Shown here piece by piece: positions 7,485 through 15,714 of a DNA stretch of 64,000 bases. Below the pieces are notes generated by a model, which had not been told where the DNA came from, did no database searches, and saw only the letters and a list, made by a program, of their open reading frames with translations. Source of the DNA: JABFRJ01 sp031379035 (GTDB taxonomy: Bacteria > Pseudomonadota > Alphaproteobacteria > Rhizobiales > Hyphomicrobiaceae); NCBI GenBank assembly GCA_031379035.1, contig JANNEU010000083.1, forward strand, positions 1 through 64,000, given 5' to 3'. Positions within the stretch are counted from its first letter, which is position 1. Each line of letters opens with the position of its first letter. The position numbers were made by a program, and so were the translations under genes.

Positions 7485-9134
7485 ATGCAGGTAAATATTT
7501 GCCGTGCGCTCAGCGCGGTCGCGCTGCTGCTCGCCATGGCTATGGGCGCGCCGTCGAGTGCACAAATGCATCGCGCTACTGAGGCTGCGCCAGACGGTTC
7601 TGTGATGCAGATCCCGGCGCGCTCGAACTTCCCAATCTCCCGGAAGATCACGCTCGGTGTGGGACGCTCCATGATGATGCAGTTCCCCATGGAGCTGCGC
7701 GACGTGATGGTCGCCGATCCAACGAAAGTTGATGCGATCGTGCAGACTTCGGATCGCGTGTTCCTCGTCGCCCGCGGTGCGGGGTCGACCAACGCGTTCT
7801 TCTTCGACGCGCAGGGCAACCAGATCATGACGCTGGAGATTGCCATCGGCAGCGATCTCAGTTCACTCGATAACTTGCTGAAGCGCCTGCTGCCAAACTC
7901 CAATATCCGCACCGACCTGGCCGGCACAGCCATTGTGTTGATGGGCAGCGTGCGCACCCCTGGTGACGCTGCACGGGCCGCTGACATTGCAACCCAGTTT
8001 GCCTCAGCCAACAAGAACCTGACGGGTTCTGGCTACTCCTATCAGTCGACGACTGTTGGCGGCGTGACCACGTCGAGCGGCAACTTCAACTACGGTCAAG
8101 GCCGCGACGCCCAGTCGGAAAAGAAGATCATCAACCTGCTCAATATTGAGGGCGAAGAGCAGGTGATGCTGAAGGTCACTGTGGCGGAGGTTCAACGTTC
8201 GGTCCTCAAGCAGTTCGGTGTCAACTTTGCTTCGAGCTTCTCAGTTGGTCCGTTCAACCTGTCGCCGATGGGTGTGAACAGCTTCCCAGTGACTGGTGCG
8301 GCGCTCGGAGGACTCGACAAGGCCGGCGTCGTTACAGGTGACGCCATAGCCAAGGCCTTGAAGGAAGGCATTGCACCGCCGGCAGGCTGTACTACTGTTC
8401 TGCCACAGATCCATCCAAGCTACGTTGCCTCGGCGGGTGTCAGCGGCGGTTTCAGCGCCGGTGGTGCGTGTTTGAGCTACATGATCAAGGCGATGGAGCG
8501 TGTGGGTCTGGTCCGTACGCTTGCCGAACCGAACTTGACCGCCGTATCTGGCGAATCTGCGAAGTTCCTCGCTGGTGGCGAATATCCTGTGCCGGTTTCG
8601 GCCGACAACGGTGCCATCGGCATCTCCTTCAAGGAATACGGTATCGGCGTGGCCTTCACACCGACGGTGCTCTCCGAAGGACGCATCAGCCTGAAGATCG
8701 ATACGCAGGTTTCGGAATTGTCGAACGAAGGCGCGTTGGTTCTGTCCGGCACGCAGATCCCGTCGCTGAAAAAGCGCTCGGCTCTCTCGACGGTGGAACT
8801 GCCCTCGGGTGGCTCAATCGTGATGGCCGGCCTGCTCTCTGACAACGTGCGCCAGAACGTGGAAGGTCTGCCAGGTCTGAAAGATCTGCCGATCCTCGGC
8901 ACACTCTTCCGCAGCCGCGACTTCCAACAGAACGAAACCGAACTGGTCATCATCGTCACGCCGTTGATGGTTCGTCCCACGGCGATTCAGAACCTGGCGA
9001 AACCCGACGATGGCCTCGCCGCCGCCTCGGACCTTAAAGCCAGCTTCCTCGGCCATCTGAACCGGGTCTACGGCAAGGGCCGCTCCATTCCCGACGGCGG
9101 TCTCAAGGGCAACTACGGCTTCATTGTCGAATAA
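7485..9134 (+). CDS. cpaC: outer-membrane secretin CpaC (RcpA)
   Basis: The 549-aa protein has a signal peptide ending near SSA-QM. A pilus N domain at about 40-115 is followed by a BON-like segment at about 120-190. The type II/III secretin domain covers about 300-500, with the late VPVSADNG, VELPSGGSIVMAGLL and LPGLKDLPILGTLFRS signatures. It forms the outer-membrane ring for the Flp pilus. The ATG at 7485 is preferred over an in-frame TTG six bases earlier because GAGGGG lies seven bases upstream. An unusually long insert with two cysteines (AGCTTVLPQ and GGACLSY) sits inside the secretin region. Confidence 0.95.
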   Translation: MQVNICRALSAVALLLAMAMGAPSSAQMHRATEAAPDGSVMQIPARSNFPISRKITLGVGRSMMMQFPMELRDVMVADPTKVDAIVQTSDRVFLVARGAGSTNAFFFDAQGNQIMTLEIAIGSDLSSLDNLLKRLLPNSNIRTDLAGTAIVLMGSVRTPGDAARAADIATQFASANKNLTGSGYSYQSTTVGGVTTSSGNFNYGQGRDAQSEKKIINLLNIEGEEQVMLKVTVAEVQRSVLKQFGVNFASSFSVGPFNLSPMGVNSFPVTGAALGGLDKAGVVTGDAIAKALKEGIAPPAGCTTVLPQIHPSYVASAGVSGGFSAGGACLSYMIKAMERVGLVRTLAEPNLTAVSGESAKFLAGGEYPVPVSADNGAIGISFKEYGIGVAFTPTVLSEGRISLKIDTQVSELSNEGALVLSGTQIPSLKKRSALSTVELPSGGSIVMAGLLSDNVRQNVEGLPGLKDLPILGTLFRSRDFQQNETELVIIVTPLMVRPTAIQNLAKPDDGLAAASDLKASFLGHLNRVYGKGRSIPDGGLKGNYGFIVE

Positions 9135-9173
9135 TCATCGATCCTTGTCCCCTGGCGGACCACGGAGAGCATT

Positions 9174-9896
9174 ATGAAGAAAACATCAACACACCGGATG
9201 TCCGGGGTTCGCGGGCGACTGCTGGTGATCGCGCTGGCCGGCAGCGGCTTGGCAGGCTGCGATTCCCTTATGGCTGAAAAACAGGACAGCTTCAGCGCCG
9301 GCACGCAACTGCTGACGCCGGCCGAGCGGCACCCGATCATCGTCTCGCAGCAACCGCACAAAATGTCGGTCAAAGTGGCGCGCGGCGCAGCAGGGCTGGC
9401 ACCTGCCCAGAAAGCGGCGATGATTGACTTCTTGACGCGCTATCGCACAGCAGACGCTGGCAACAGCAAGCTGATCATCTCGGTGCCGAGCGGTTCTTCG
9501 AACGAAGTTTCTGCGATGAACGCGGTGGCCGACATGCGGCCGATCCTGGCGGACCAGGGCTTCGCTGAAAGCTCGATCTCGATTGAGCCCTACCATGCCG
9601 AGGGCGACCCACAACCGCCGGTGCGCATTGCCTATCTGCGCTACGCCGCTGAAGGCCCGACGTGCGGCAAGTGGCCGAGCAACGTTACGGAAACCTCTCG
9701 CAATGTAAACTACGAGAACTTCGGCTGCGCTACGCAAAAGAACCTCGCTTCCATGGTTGCAAATCCTGCGGATCTGCTCGGACCGCGGACCATGACACCG
9801 GCCAGCGCAGACCGCCGCGATGTGACGTGGGACAAATACGTGAAGGGCGCCCCGACCGGCGCAAGTCGCAGTGCTGATGATCGCGTAACGAAGTAA
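9174..9896 (+). CDS. cpaD: pilus assembly lipoprotein CpaD
   Basis: The 240-aa protein has a type II signal peptide; the lipobox LAGC puts the lipidated Cys at 29. The mature protein has the CpaD family segment around the ERHPI, MSVKVARGAAGL and DFLTRYRT stretches. It also has a C-terminal cysteine pair (CGKWPSN and NFGCATQKN). In the Tad machine CpaD is an outer-membrane lipoprotein that helps place the secretin. Spacing to cpaC is 39 bp and to cpaE 20 bp, consistent with one operon. Confidence 0.93.
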   Translation: MKKTSTHRMSGVRGRLLVIALAGSGLAGCDSLMAEKQDSFSAGTQLLTPAERHPIIVSQQPHKMSVKVARGAAGLAPAQKAAMIDFLTRYRTADAGNSKLIISVPSGSSNEVSAMNAVADMRPILADQGFAESSISIEPYHAEGDPQPPVRIAYLRYAAEGPTCGKWPSNVTETSRNVNYENFGCATQKNLASMVANPADLLGPRTMTPASADRRDVTWDKYVKGAPTGASRSADDRVTK

Positions 9897-9916
9897 GACG
9901 CCAAGGAGAGTTTCAC

Positions 9917-11227
9917 ATGAGCCGTCCTTCCAACGCCGCCCAGCGTGACGATCAGACTGACGGGAGCGCGTCCGAGATGGGCGGTGCCGACATCGAGCAC
10001 GCGCAACGGGCCCGGCCGATTCCGCGCATCTCGATCCAGGCGTTCTGCGAGGATGGAGATACGACCGAAGTGCTGCAAACAGCGGCGGAGGACCGCCGTC
10101 TTTCCAAGACACATGTTAGCATTCACATGGGCGGCATTGCTGCGGCTGTCGCGCACTACCAGGAGAATCCGACCCCGAACCTGATCGTGATCGAGTCGAG
10201 CCTTGAGCGCGCGGCGCTGCTGGTACAGCTCGACCACCTCTCCGAGTTCTGCGATGCGGGGACGCGCGTCGTGGTCATCGGTCACGCCAACGACGTGGTT
10301 CTTTATCGTGAGCTGCTTAAGCGCGGCGTCAGCGAATACCTGGTCGCCCCCATCACGCCCTTGCAGCTGATGGAAGGGCTTTCCAACCTCTACAATAACC
10401 CTGACTCGGAACCAGTTGGGAGCGTCATCGCGTTTATCGGTGCCAAGGGTGGCGTCGGATCGTCGACGATCTGCCACAACGTGGCCTGGTCGCTCAGCGA
10501 ACAGCTGAAGACCAACGTGATCATCGCTGACCTCGACCTCGCGTTCGGCACGACGGGTCTGGATTTCAATCAAGACCCCGTCCAAGGCATTGCTGACGCA
10601 CTTCAATCGCCTGAGCGGTTGGACGAAATGCTGCTCGACCGGCTGCTGACGAAATGCACCGACCGGCTGTCCATCTTCGCAGCACCCGTGGTGCTTGATC
10701 GCGAATTCGACGTGACCGGCGACGCCTGTGACGTGGTGATCGATGTGACTCGCCAGCATGTGCCGTTCGTAGCTGTCGACCTTCCGCATACCTGGAGCCC
10801 CTGGGTCCGCAGCGTATTGCTGAAGGCCGACGAGATCGTCATCACCGCGACACCGGATCTCGCAAACCTTCGCAATGCCAAGAACCTGATGGACCTCATC
10901 AAGGCCAACCGCACCAATGACGTGCCGCCGCGTCTGGTCATCAACATGGCCGGTGTGCCGAAGCGGCCGGAGATCCCGGTCAAAGAATTTGCTGCCAATC
11001 TCGGCATTGACCCCGTGCAGGTGTTCGAGTTCGACAGCGAGAATTTCGGTCAGGCGGCCAACAATGGCCAGATGATTGAGGAGTTCTCCGCCAAAGCGAA
11101 AGCTGTCCCGCAGATCCGGGAATTGGCGATGACGCTGGCGGGCCGCAAAGACATGCGGGCCGACGTCAAGGCTAAAGCCAAGCCGACGAGTGGCGGGTTC
11201 CTGCAGAAACTGAAGCTGAAGCGCTGA
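9917..11227 (+). CDS. cpaE: pilus assembly ATPase CpaE (receiver-like plus ParA/MinD domains)
   Basis: The 436-aa protein has an N-terminal receiver-like domain (about 30-155; note LIVIESSLERAALL and the RVVVIGHAND strand). A MinD/ParA-family ATPase follows from about residue 170. The deviant Walker A, GAKGGVGSST (175-184), keeps the signature lysine but has Ser where ParA has Lys. The ADLDLAFG and AVDLPHTWSPW strands mark the switch regions. CpaE places the pilus secretin at a cell pole in Caulobacter. The cytoplasmic location and operon position agree with that role. Confidence 0.93.
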   Translation: MSRPSNAAQRDDQTDGSASEMGGADIEHAQRARPIPRISIQAFCEDGDTTEVLQTAAEDRRLSKTHVSIHMGGIAAAVAHYQENPTPNLIVIESSLERAALLVQLDHLSEFCDAGTRVVVIGHANDVVLYRELLKRGVSEYLVAPITPLQLMEGLSNLYNNPDSEPVGSVIAFIGAKGGVGSSTICHNVAWSLSEQLKTNVIIADLDLAFGTTGLDFNQDPVQGIADALQSPERLDEMLLDRLLTKCTDRLSIFAAPVVLDREFDVTGDACDVVIDVTRQHVPFVAVDLPHTWSPWVRSVLLKADEIVITATPDLANLRNAKNLMDLIKANRTNDVPPRLVINMAGVPKRPEIPVKEFAANLGIDPVQVFEFDSENFGQAANNGQMIEEFSAKAKAVPQIRELAMTLAGRKDMRADVKAKAKPTSGGFLQKLKLKR

Positions 11228-11240
11228 AGGGTCGACGATA

Positions 11241-12719
11241 ATGTTTGGCAAACGCACAAATGACGGTGGCATGAAGCGCCTTGCACCGGCGACGCCGGCG
11301 GCCGCGTCGGCTGTGCCGATGAAGTCGGCGGAACAGCAGCGCGCGGCTGCACCAGCGCCGGAACCGAAGCAGTCACGGGCACCGGAGACGGTAGCGGCGA
11401 CAGAGCGGCGGCACTCGGAAGAGTACTATGACGTCAAGACGACGGTGTTCAACGCGCTGATCGACACGATCGACCTGACGCAGCTTGCCAAGCTTGATGC
11501 CCCGGCGGCGCGCGAAGAAATTCGCGATATCGTGAGCGAGATCATCCAGCTCAAGAACGTCGTGATGTCGATCGCGGAGCAGGAAGAACTGCTCGAAGAT
11601 ATCTGCAACGACGTGCTGGGGTATGGTCCCCTGGAGCCGCTGCTCGCGCGCGATGACATCGCCGACATCATGGTCAACGGTGCAACAACCACATTCATCG
11701 AAGTCGGTGGTAAGGTGCAAAAGACCTCCGTGCGCTTTGCCGATAATGCGCAGTTGATGAACATCTGCCAACGCATCGTGAGCCAAGTCGGCCGCCGCGT
11801 CGACGAATCAAGCCCCATATGTGACGCTCGTCTGCCGGACGGCAGCCGTGTCAACGTCATCGCACCGCCGCTCGCCATTGATGGGCCTTGCCTGACCATT
11901 CGTAAGTTCAAGAAGGATCGTCTGCGCCTCGATAACCTGGTGAAGTTCGGATCTATCTCACCGGCTGCAAAGGTCGTGCTCGAAGTGATCGGGCGCGTTC
12001 GCTGCAACATTCTGATTTCCGGCGGCACCGGCTCTGGCAAGACGACACTGCTGAACTGCCTAACAGGTTGCGTCGATCACGAGGAGCGCATCATCACGTG
12101 CGAAGACTCGGCCGAATTGCAGCTTCAGCAGCCCCACGTTGTGCGCCTTGAAACGCGGCCGCCCAACCTTGAAGGCGAAGGCGAGATCACCATGCGTGAT
12201 CTTGTCAAGAACTGCCTGCGTATGCGCCCGGAACGCATCATCGTCGGCGAGGTCCGCGGACCGGAGGCGTTCGACCTGCTGCAGGCGATGAACACGGGCC
12301 ATGACGGTTCGATGGGTACGCTTCACTCCAACAGCCCGCGCGAAGCCATCAGCCGTCTCGAAAGCATGATCATGATGGGCGGCTACGCCCTACCACCGAA
12401 GACCATTCGCGAAATGATTACCGGCTCCATCGACGTCATTGTGCAGGCTTCGCGCCTGCGTGACGGCAGCCGCAAGATCACGCACATCACCGAAGTGGTC
12501 GGCATGGAAGGTGATGTGGTCACATTGCAAGACATCATCGTTTACGAAATCACCGGTGAAGATGCCAATGGCAAGCTGGTGGGGCGCCACCGTTCAACTG
12601 GCATCGCGCGTCCGCGCTTTTGGGAGCGGGCAGAATATTATGGTGACACGCCGCGACTCGCAGAAGCGCTGTCATCGGCGGAAGTTTCCGACTTCAACGG
12701 CAATCCGATGGGGAGCTGA
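11241..12719 (+). CDS. cpaF: Tad secretion ATPase CpaF (TadA)
   Basis: The 492-aa hexameric type II/IV secretion ATPase powers Flp pilus assembly and possibly retraction. After an Ala/Pro-rich N-terminus come the family segments DDIADIMVNG and RRVDESSPICDARLPDGSRVN. Walker A is GGTGSGKTTLLN from about residue 261, followed by the Asp box (EDSAELQL), Walker B (RMRPERIIVGEVRG) and the His box (GHDGSMGTLHSNS). It acts at the cytoplasmic face with TadB and TadC, which follow at once; the stop codon is six bases before tadB. Confidence 0.96.
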   Translation: MFGKRTNDGGMKRLAPATPAAASAVPMKSAEQQRAAAPAPEPKQSRAPETVAATERRHSEEYYDVKTTVFNALIDTIDLTQLAKLDAPAAREEIRDIVSEIIQLKNVVMSIAEQEELLEDICNDVLGYGPLEPLLARDDIADIMVNGATTTFIEVGGKVQKTSVRFADNAQLMNICQRIVSQVGRRVDESSPICDARLPDGSRVNVIAPPLAIDGPCLTIRKFKKDRLRLDNLVKFGSISPAAKVVLEVIGRVRCNILISGGTGSGKTTLLNCLTGCVDHEERIITCEDSAELQLQQPHVVRLETRPPNLEGEGEITMRDLVKNCLRMRPERIIVGEVRGPEAFDLLQAMNTGHDGSMGTLHSNSPREAISRLESMIMMGGYALPPKTIREMITGSIDVIVQASRLRDGSRKITHITEVVGMEGDVVTLQDIIVYEITGEDANGKLVGRHRSTGIARPRFWERAEYYGDTPRLAEALSSAEVSDFNGNPMGS

Positions 12720-12724
12720 GGATC

Positions 12725-13717
12725 ATGGACTCCGATGATCTGCTATTTTTTGGCCTGATCGCCGTCGCCGCTTTGTGCGTGATCGTGGTGATCTATCTGC
12801 TGCTCGCGCCCTACACGACGGGCGAGAGGCGGGCGGAAAAACGTCTCGCCGGCGTCGCCGAAGGCACCCGCAAGATCAACGGTAAGATACAGGAAGCGGC
12901 CAATAACCGTAAAAAGCAGGTCGTCGATACGCTTAAGGACCTGGAGGCCAAGCAGGCCGCCAGCAAGAAGGTTTCACTCCGGCAACTGCTGATGCAGGCG
13001 GGATTGCAGATCGACGTGAAGACGTTCTGGGTCGCGAGTGCCGTTTCCGGCTTGCTGGTGACGGTGATCCTGTTTTTCTCGGCGCCGACGCTGCATCCGA
13101 TCGTCGTGGTTGGCGTCGGCATTGCCGGCGCGCTCGGGTTGCCGCGCTTTATGGTCGGCCGGATGATCAAACGCCGGCACAAGAAGTTCCTCAACGAGTT
13201 TGCCAATTCCATCGACATCATTGTGCGCGGGGTCAAATCCGGCCTGCCGCTCAACGAATGCCTCAACATCATCGCACGGGAAAGCCCGGAGCCTGTCTGC
13301 CTCGAGTTTCGCGAAGTTGTGGATCAGCAGCGCGTCGGTGTGCCGTTGCAGCAGTGTTTCGAGCGCATGATGGAACGCGTGCCGCTGGCAGAGGTCCGGT
13401 TCTTCGGCATCGTGATTGGTATTCAGCAGTCAGCCGGCGGCAACCTGTCGGAAGCACTTGGCAACCTGTCGGGCGTGCTGCGTGACCGTAAAACCATGGC
13501 TGCCAAGGTGCAGGCGCTGTCTGCCGAAGCCAAGGCATCGGCGGCCGTGCTTGGCTCGTTGCCGTTCATCGTGATGATCCTCGTGTACCTTTCAACGCCT
13601 GAATACATCGCGCTCCTCTGGCAGAAGACATACGGTAACTTCATGCTGCTTGGCTCTGGCGTGTGGATGACCTGTGGGCTGTTGATGATGCGCAAGATGA
13701 TCAACTTCAAGTTCTGA
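12725..13717 (+). CDS. tadB: inner-membrane Tad platform protein TadB
   Basis: The 330-aa protein has two N-terminal membrane spans, a cytoplasmic T2SSF domain at about 165-290 (EFANSIDIIVRGVKSGLPLNECL, then ESPEPV) and two C-terminal spans. It forms, with TadC, the membrane platform on which CpaF turns. A basic coiled stretch (residues 50-85, rich in Lys and Glu) lies between the first helix and the platform domain. It starts six bases after cpaF, so coupled translation is likely. Confidence 0.93.
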   Translation: MDSDDLLFFGLIAVAALCVIVVIYLLLAPYTTGERRAEKRLAGVAEGTRKINGKIQEAANNRKKQVVDTLKDLEAKQAASKKVSLRQLLMQAGLQIDVKTFWVASAVSGLLVTVILFFSAPTLHPIVVVGVGIAGALGLPRFMVGRMIKRRHKKFLNEFANSIDIIVRGVKSGLPLNECLNIIARESPEPVCLEFREVVDQQRVGVPLQQCFERMMERVPLAEVRFFGIVIGIQQSAGGNLSEALGNLSGVLRDRKTMAAKVQALSAEAKASAAVLGSLPFIVMILVYLSTPEYIALLWQKTYGNFMLLGSGVWMTCGLLMMRKMINFKF

Positions 13718-13797
13718 GCCGCGTACGTTGCGTTCTCGTGTTTCACCGGGATCCGCCCCAACACACATGAGCCCGCCTCAACAGCCTAGGTCCCATC

Positions 13798-14769
13798 ATG
13801 CAGGAATTTATCGAAGCGATTACACGGCCAGAGGTGCTCTTGGCACTTTTCGCAGCCGTTTCGATTTTCGCTACAGCGATGATCGTGCTGCTGCCGACGA
13901 TGTCGCGCGACCGGTTGCCCGCACGGATGCGGGTGATGGCTGTCGAACGCGACAAGATGCGCGCGTCGCGGATGGCGGAACTGAACAAGAAAGACGGAGC
14001 GTCGTTGCGGCAGTCGCCGCAGGGGTTCATGCTCGAAATCGTCGATAAGCTCAATCTGCGATCCAGCTTTGACACCGAGGAAGTGCGTGACAAGCTGAAA
14101 ATGGCCGGACTGCGCGGTCAGGCGCCGCTGGTTGCCTATATGTTTTTCCGGCTTGCGATGCCGATCATTCTGACAATTGCGGCGCTAATCTATCTGTTCT
14201 TCATCGCCAACCTCGAGCATCCGCCGATTGTGAAGATCGGTATCGCGCTTGGCGTCGGCTATGTCGGATACTATCTGCCGAACGTTTTTGTGCAGAACCA
14301 GATCACCAAGCGTCAGCAATCAATCTCGGCGGGCTTTCCAGATGCCCTCGACATGCTGCTGATCTGTGTACAGTCGGGCATGTCGGTCGAAGCGGCATTT
14401 GGCAAGGTGGCTGCCGAAATCGGCGTACAGTCGCTTGAACTGGCCGAAGAACTCTCGGTCACCACTGCCGAACTTTCGTATCTTACTGAGCGCCGGCAAG
14501 CCTACGAAAACCTGGCGCGGCGGACCGGACTGCCCGGAGTGAAGGGCGTCGCAACGGCGCTGATCCAGGCGGAACGCTATGGTACGCCGGTCGGCACCGC
14601 GCTGCGGGTGATGGCTAAAGAAAACCGTGATGCCCGCATGATGGACGCCGAAAAGAAAGCGGCGGCGCTGCCGCCCAAACTGACCGTGCCGATGATCGTG
14701 TTCTTCCTGCCAGTGCTATTCGTGGTCATTATCGGGCCGGCGCTTATTCAGGTGTTCCAGTGGGACTGA
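13798..14769 (+). CDS. tadC: inner-membrane Tad platform protein TadC
   Basis: The 323-aa paralogue of TadB has the same order: an N-terminal span, a basic linker, two spans at about 110-165, a T2SSF domain (FPDALDMLLICVQSGMSVEAA, ELAEELSVTTAEL) and a final span. It heterodimerises with TadB in Tad systems. An 80-bp spacer separates it from tadB. No TadD, TadE/F minor pseudopilins or TadG follow, so those parts, if present, are encoded elsewhere. Confidence 0.93.
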   Translation: MQEFIEAITRPEVLLALFAAVSIFATAMIVLLPTMSRDRLPARMRVMAVERDKMRASRMAELNKKDGASLRQSPQGFMLEIVDKLNLRSSFDTEEVRDKLKMAGLRGQAPLVAYMFFRLAMPIILTIAALIYLFFIANLEHPPIVKIGIALGVGYVGYYLPNVFVQNQITKRQQSISAGFPDALDMLLICVQSGMSVEAAFGKVAAEIGVQSLELAEELSVTTAELSYLTERRQAYENLARRTGLPGVKGVATALIQAERYGTPVGTALRVMAKENRDARMMDAEKKAAALPPKLTVPMIVFFLPVLFVVIIGPALIQVFQWD

Positions 14770-14828
14770 GCCAACGCGAGTAGAAGTCAGACCCGCAACC
14801 TCATGGCGTACCGAATTTCGGCGCGCCA

Positions 14829-14857
14829 TTGACATGTCTGGTCCGATCCTTGATATC
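14829..14857 (+). promoter_or_regulatory. putative sigma-70 promoter ahead of the GST gene
   Basis: TTGACA (14829-14834) is followed after 16 bases by TGATAT (14851-14856) in the 194-bp spacer between tadC and the GST gene. This suggests a fresh transcription start after the pilus operon. Confidence 0.5.
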
Positions 14858-14963
14858 GTCCACTTTCTAAGACAGAGCCGTGCTCAGTCTTGCCACCCGA
14901 CAGCGCGAAGCGCCCTCGGGTGCGTTTTGCGTTGGGCGCTTGGTGGCCGGTAGGACTGTGAAA

Positions 14964-15608
14964 ATGCTGAAAATCTGGGGTCGGAAGACGTCGGTTAATG
15001 TCCAGAAGGTGATGTGGGCTGTCGCTGAACTCGGCGTTCCGCATGAGCGGATTGATGCCGGCGGGCCGTTTGGAAAGACCGATACGGCTGAGTATGGGAT
15101 GTTGAACCCGAACCGGCTGGTGCCGGTGCTGGAAGATGATGGCCTCGTGCTTTGGGAAAGCAGCGCAATTGTCCGTTATCTCGCCAATCGGTACGGTAAG
15201 GCGGGATTGATGCCCGCAGATTTTATGGGCGCGGCCAGGGCCGACCAGTGGATGGACTGGATGCTTTCGTCGCTCTATCCGGAAGTCATCACGACGCTCT
15301 TTCAACAGTTCGTGCGCGTAACGGCGGCGGATCGCAATACGGCGCTGGTAGAGGCTGCCGGGAAACGGGCAGGCGAGAAACTTGCGATTCTGGATAAGCA
15401 GCTGGCTGGCAAGCCGTACATTCTGGGCGATACGCTGACGATGGCCGATATCGCTGTTGGTGCGCTGCTCTATCGCTATCACACGATGCCGATTGCGCGG
15501 CCGAGCCTGCAGAACGTCGAAGCTTATTATCAGCGGCTGACATCCCGCAAAGCCTACCAGGATCACGTCATGATTGACTGGGTCGCCATGAAAATTCCCG
15601 GCGCATGA
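14964..15608 (+). CDS. glutathione S-transferase family protein
   Basis: The 214-aa protein has an N-terminal thioredoxin-like domain with an active-site-type GRKTSVNVQKV at residues 5-15, followed by NPNRLVPVLEDDG and the glutathione-binding ESSAIVRYLA. An all-helical C-terminal domain follows (LAGKPYILGDTLTMADIAVG with the N-capping box). The ATG at 14964 is preferred over an upstream open extension because AGGA lies eight bases before it and homology begins exactly there. The substrate is unknown. Confidence 0.9.
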   Translation: MLKIWGRKTSVNVQKVMWAVAELGVPHERIDAGGPFGKTDTAEYGMLNPNRLVPVLEDDGLVLWESSAIVRYLANRYGKAGLMPADFMGAARADQWMDWMLSSLYPEVITTLFQQFVRVTAADRNTALVEAAGKRAGEKLAILDKQLAGKPYILGDTLTMADIAVGALLYRYHTMPIARPSLQNVEAYYQRLTSRKAYQDHVMIDWVAMKIPGA

Positions 15609-15620
15609 AACGAGAGGTTC

Positions 15621-15705
15621 GAGGGGTTAGGGGTGAGGGATTAGGGAATTTTCCCAAAACCTCTTCCCTTACCCCTAAAACCTAACCCCTCACTCCTCAC
15701 CCCTG
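15621..15705. repeat. imperfect inverted repeat upstream of ffh
   Basis: Two related G-rich and C-rich arms face each other. The left arm (15621-15648) contains gaggggttaggggtgaggg. The right arm (15662-15705) contains cctaacccctcactcctcac. They fold into a long interrupted hairpin around AATTTTCCC. It looks like an intergenic palindromic element, and it ends nine bases before the ffh start codon, where a Shine-Dalgarno sequence would be expected but is not visible. Confidence 0.7.
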
Positions 15706-15714
15706 GCTTTGCCC

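Noticed and set aside
9710..11272. 520-aa open frame on the minus strand
   Set aside because: It lies wholly across cpaE and neighbours, which have strong domain motifs. Long antisense frames are common in GC-rich DNA.
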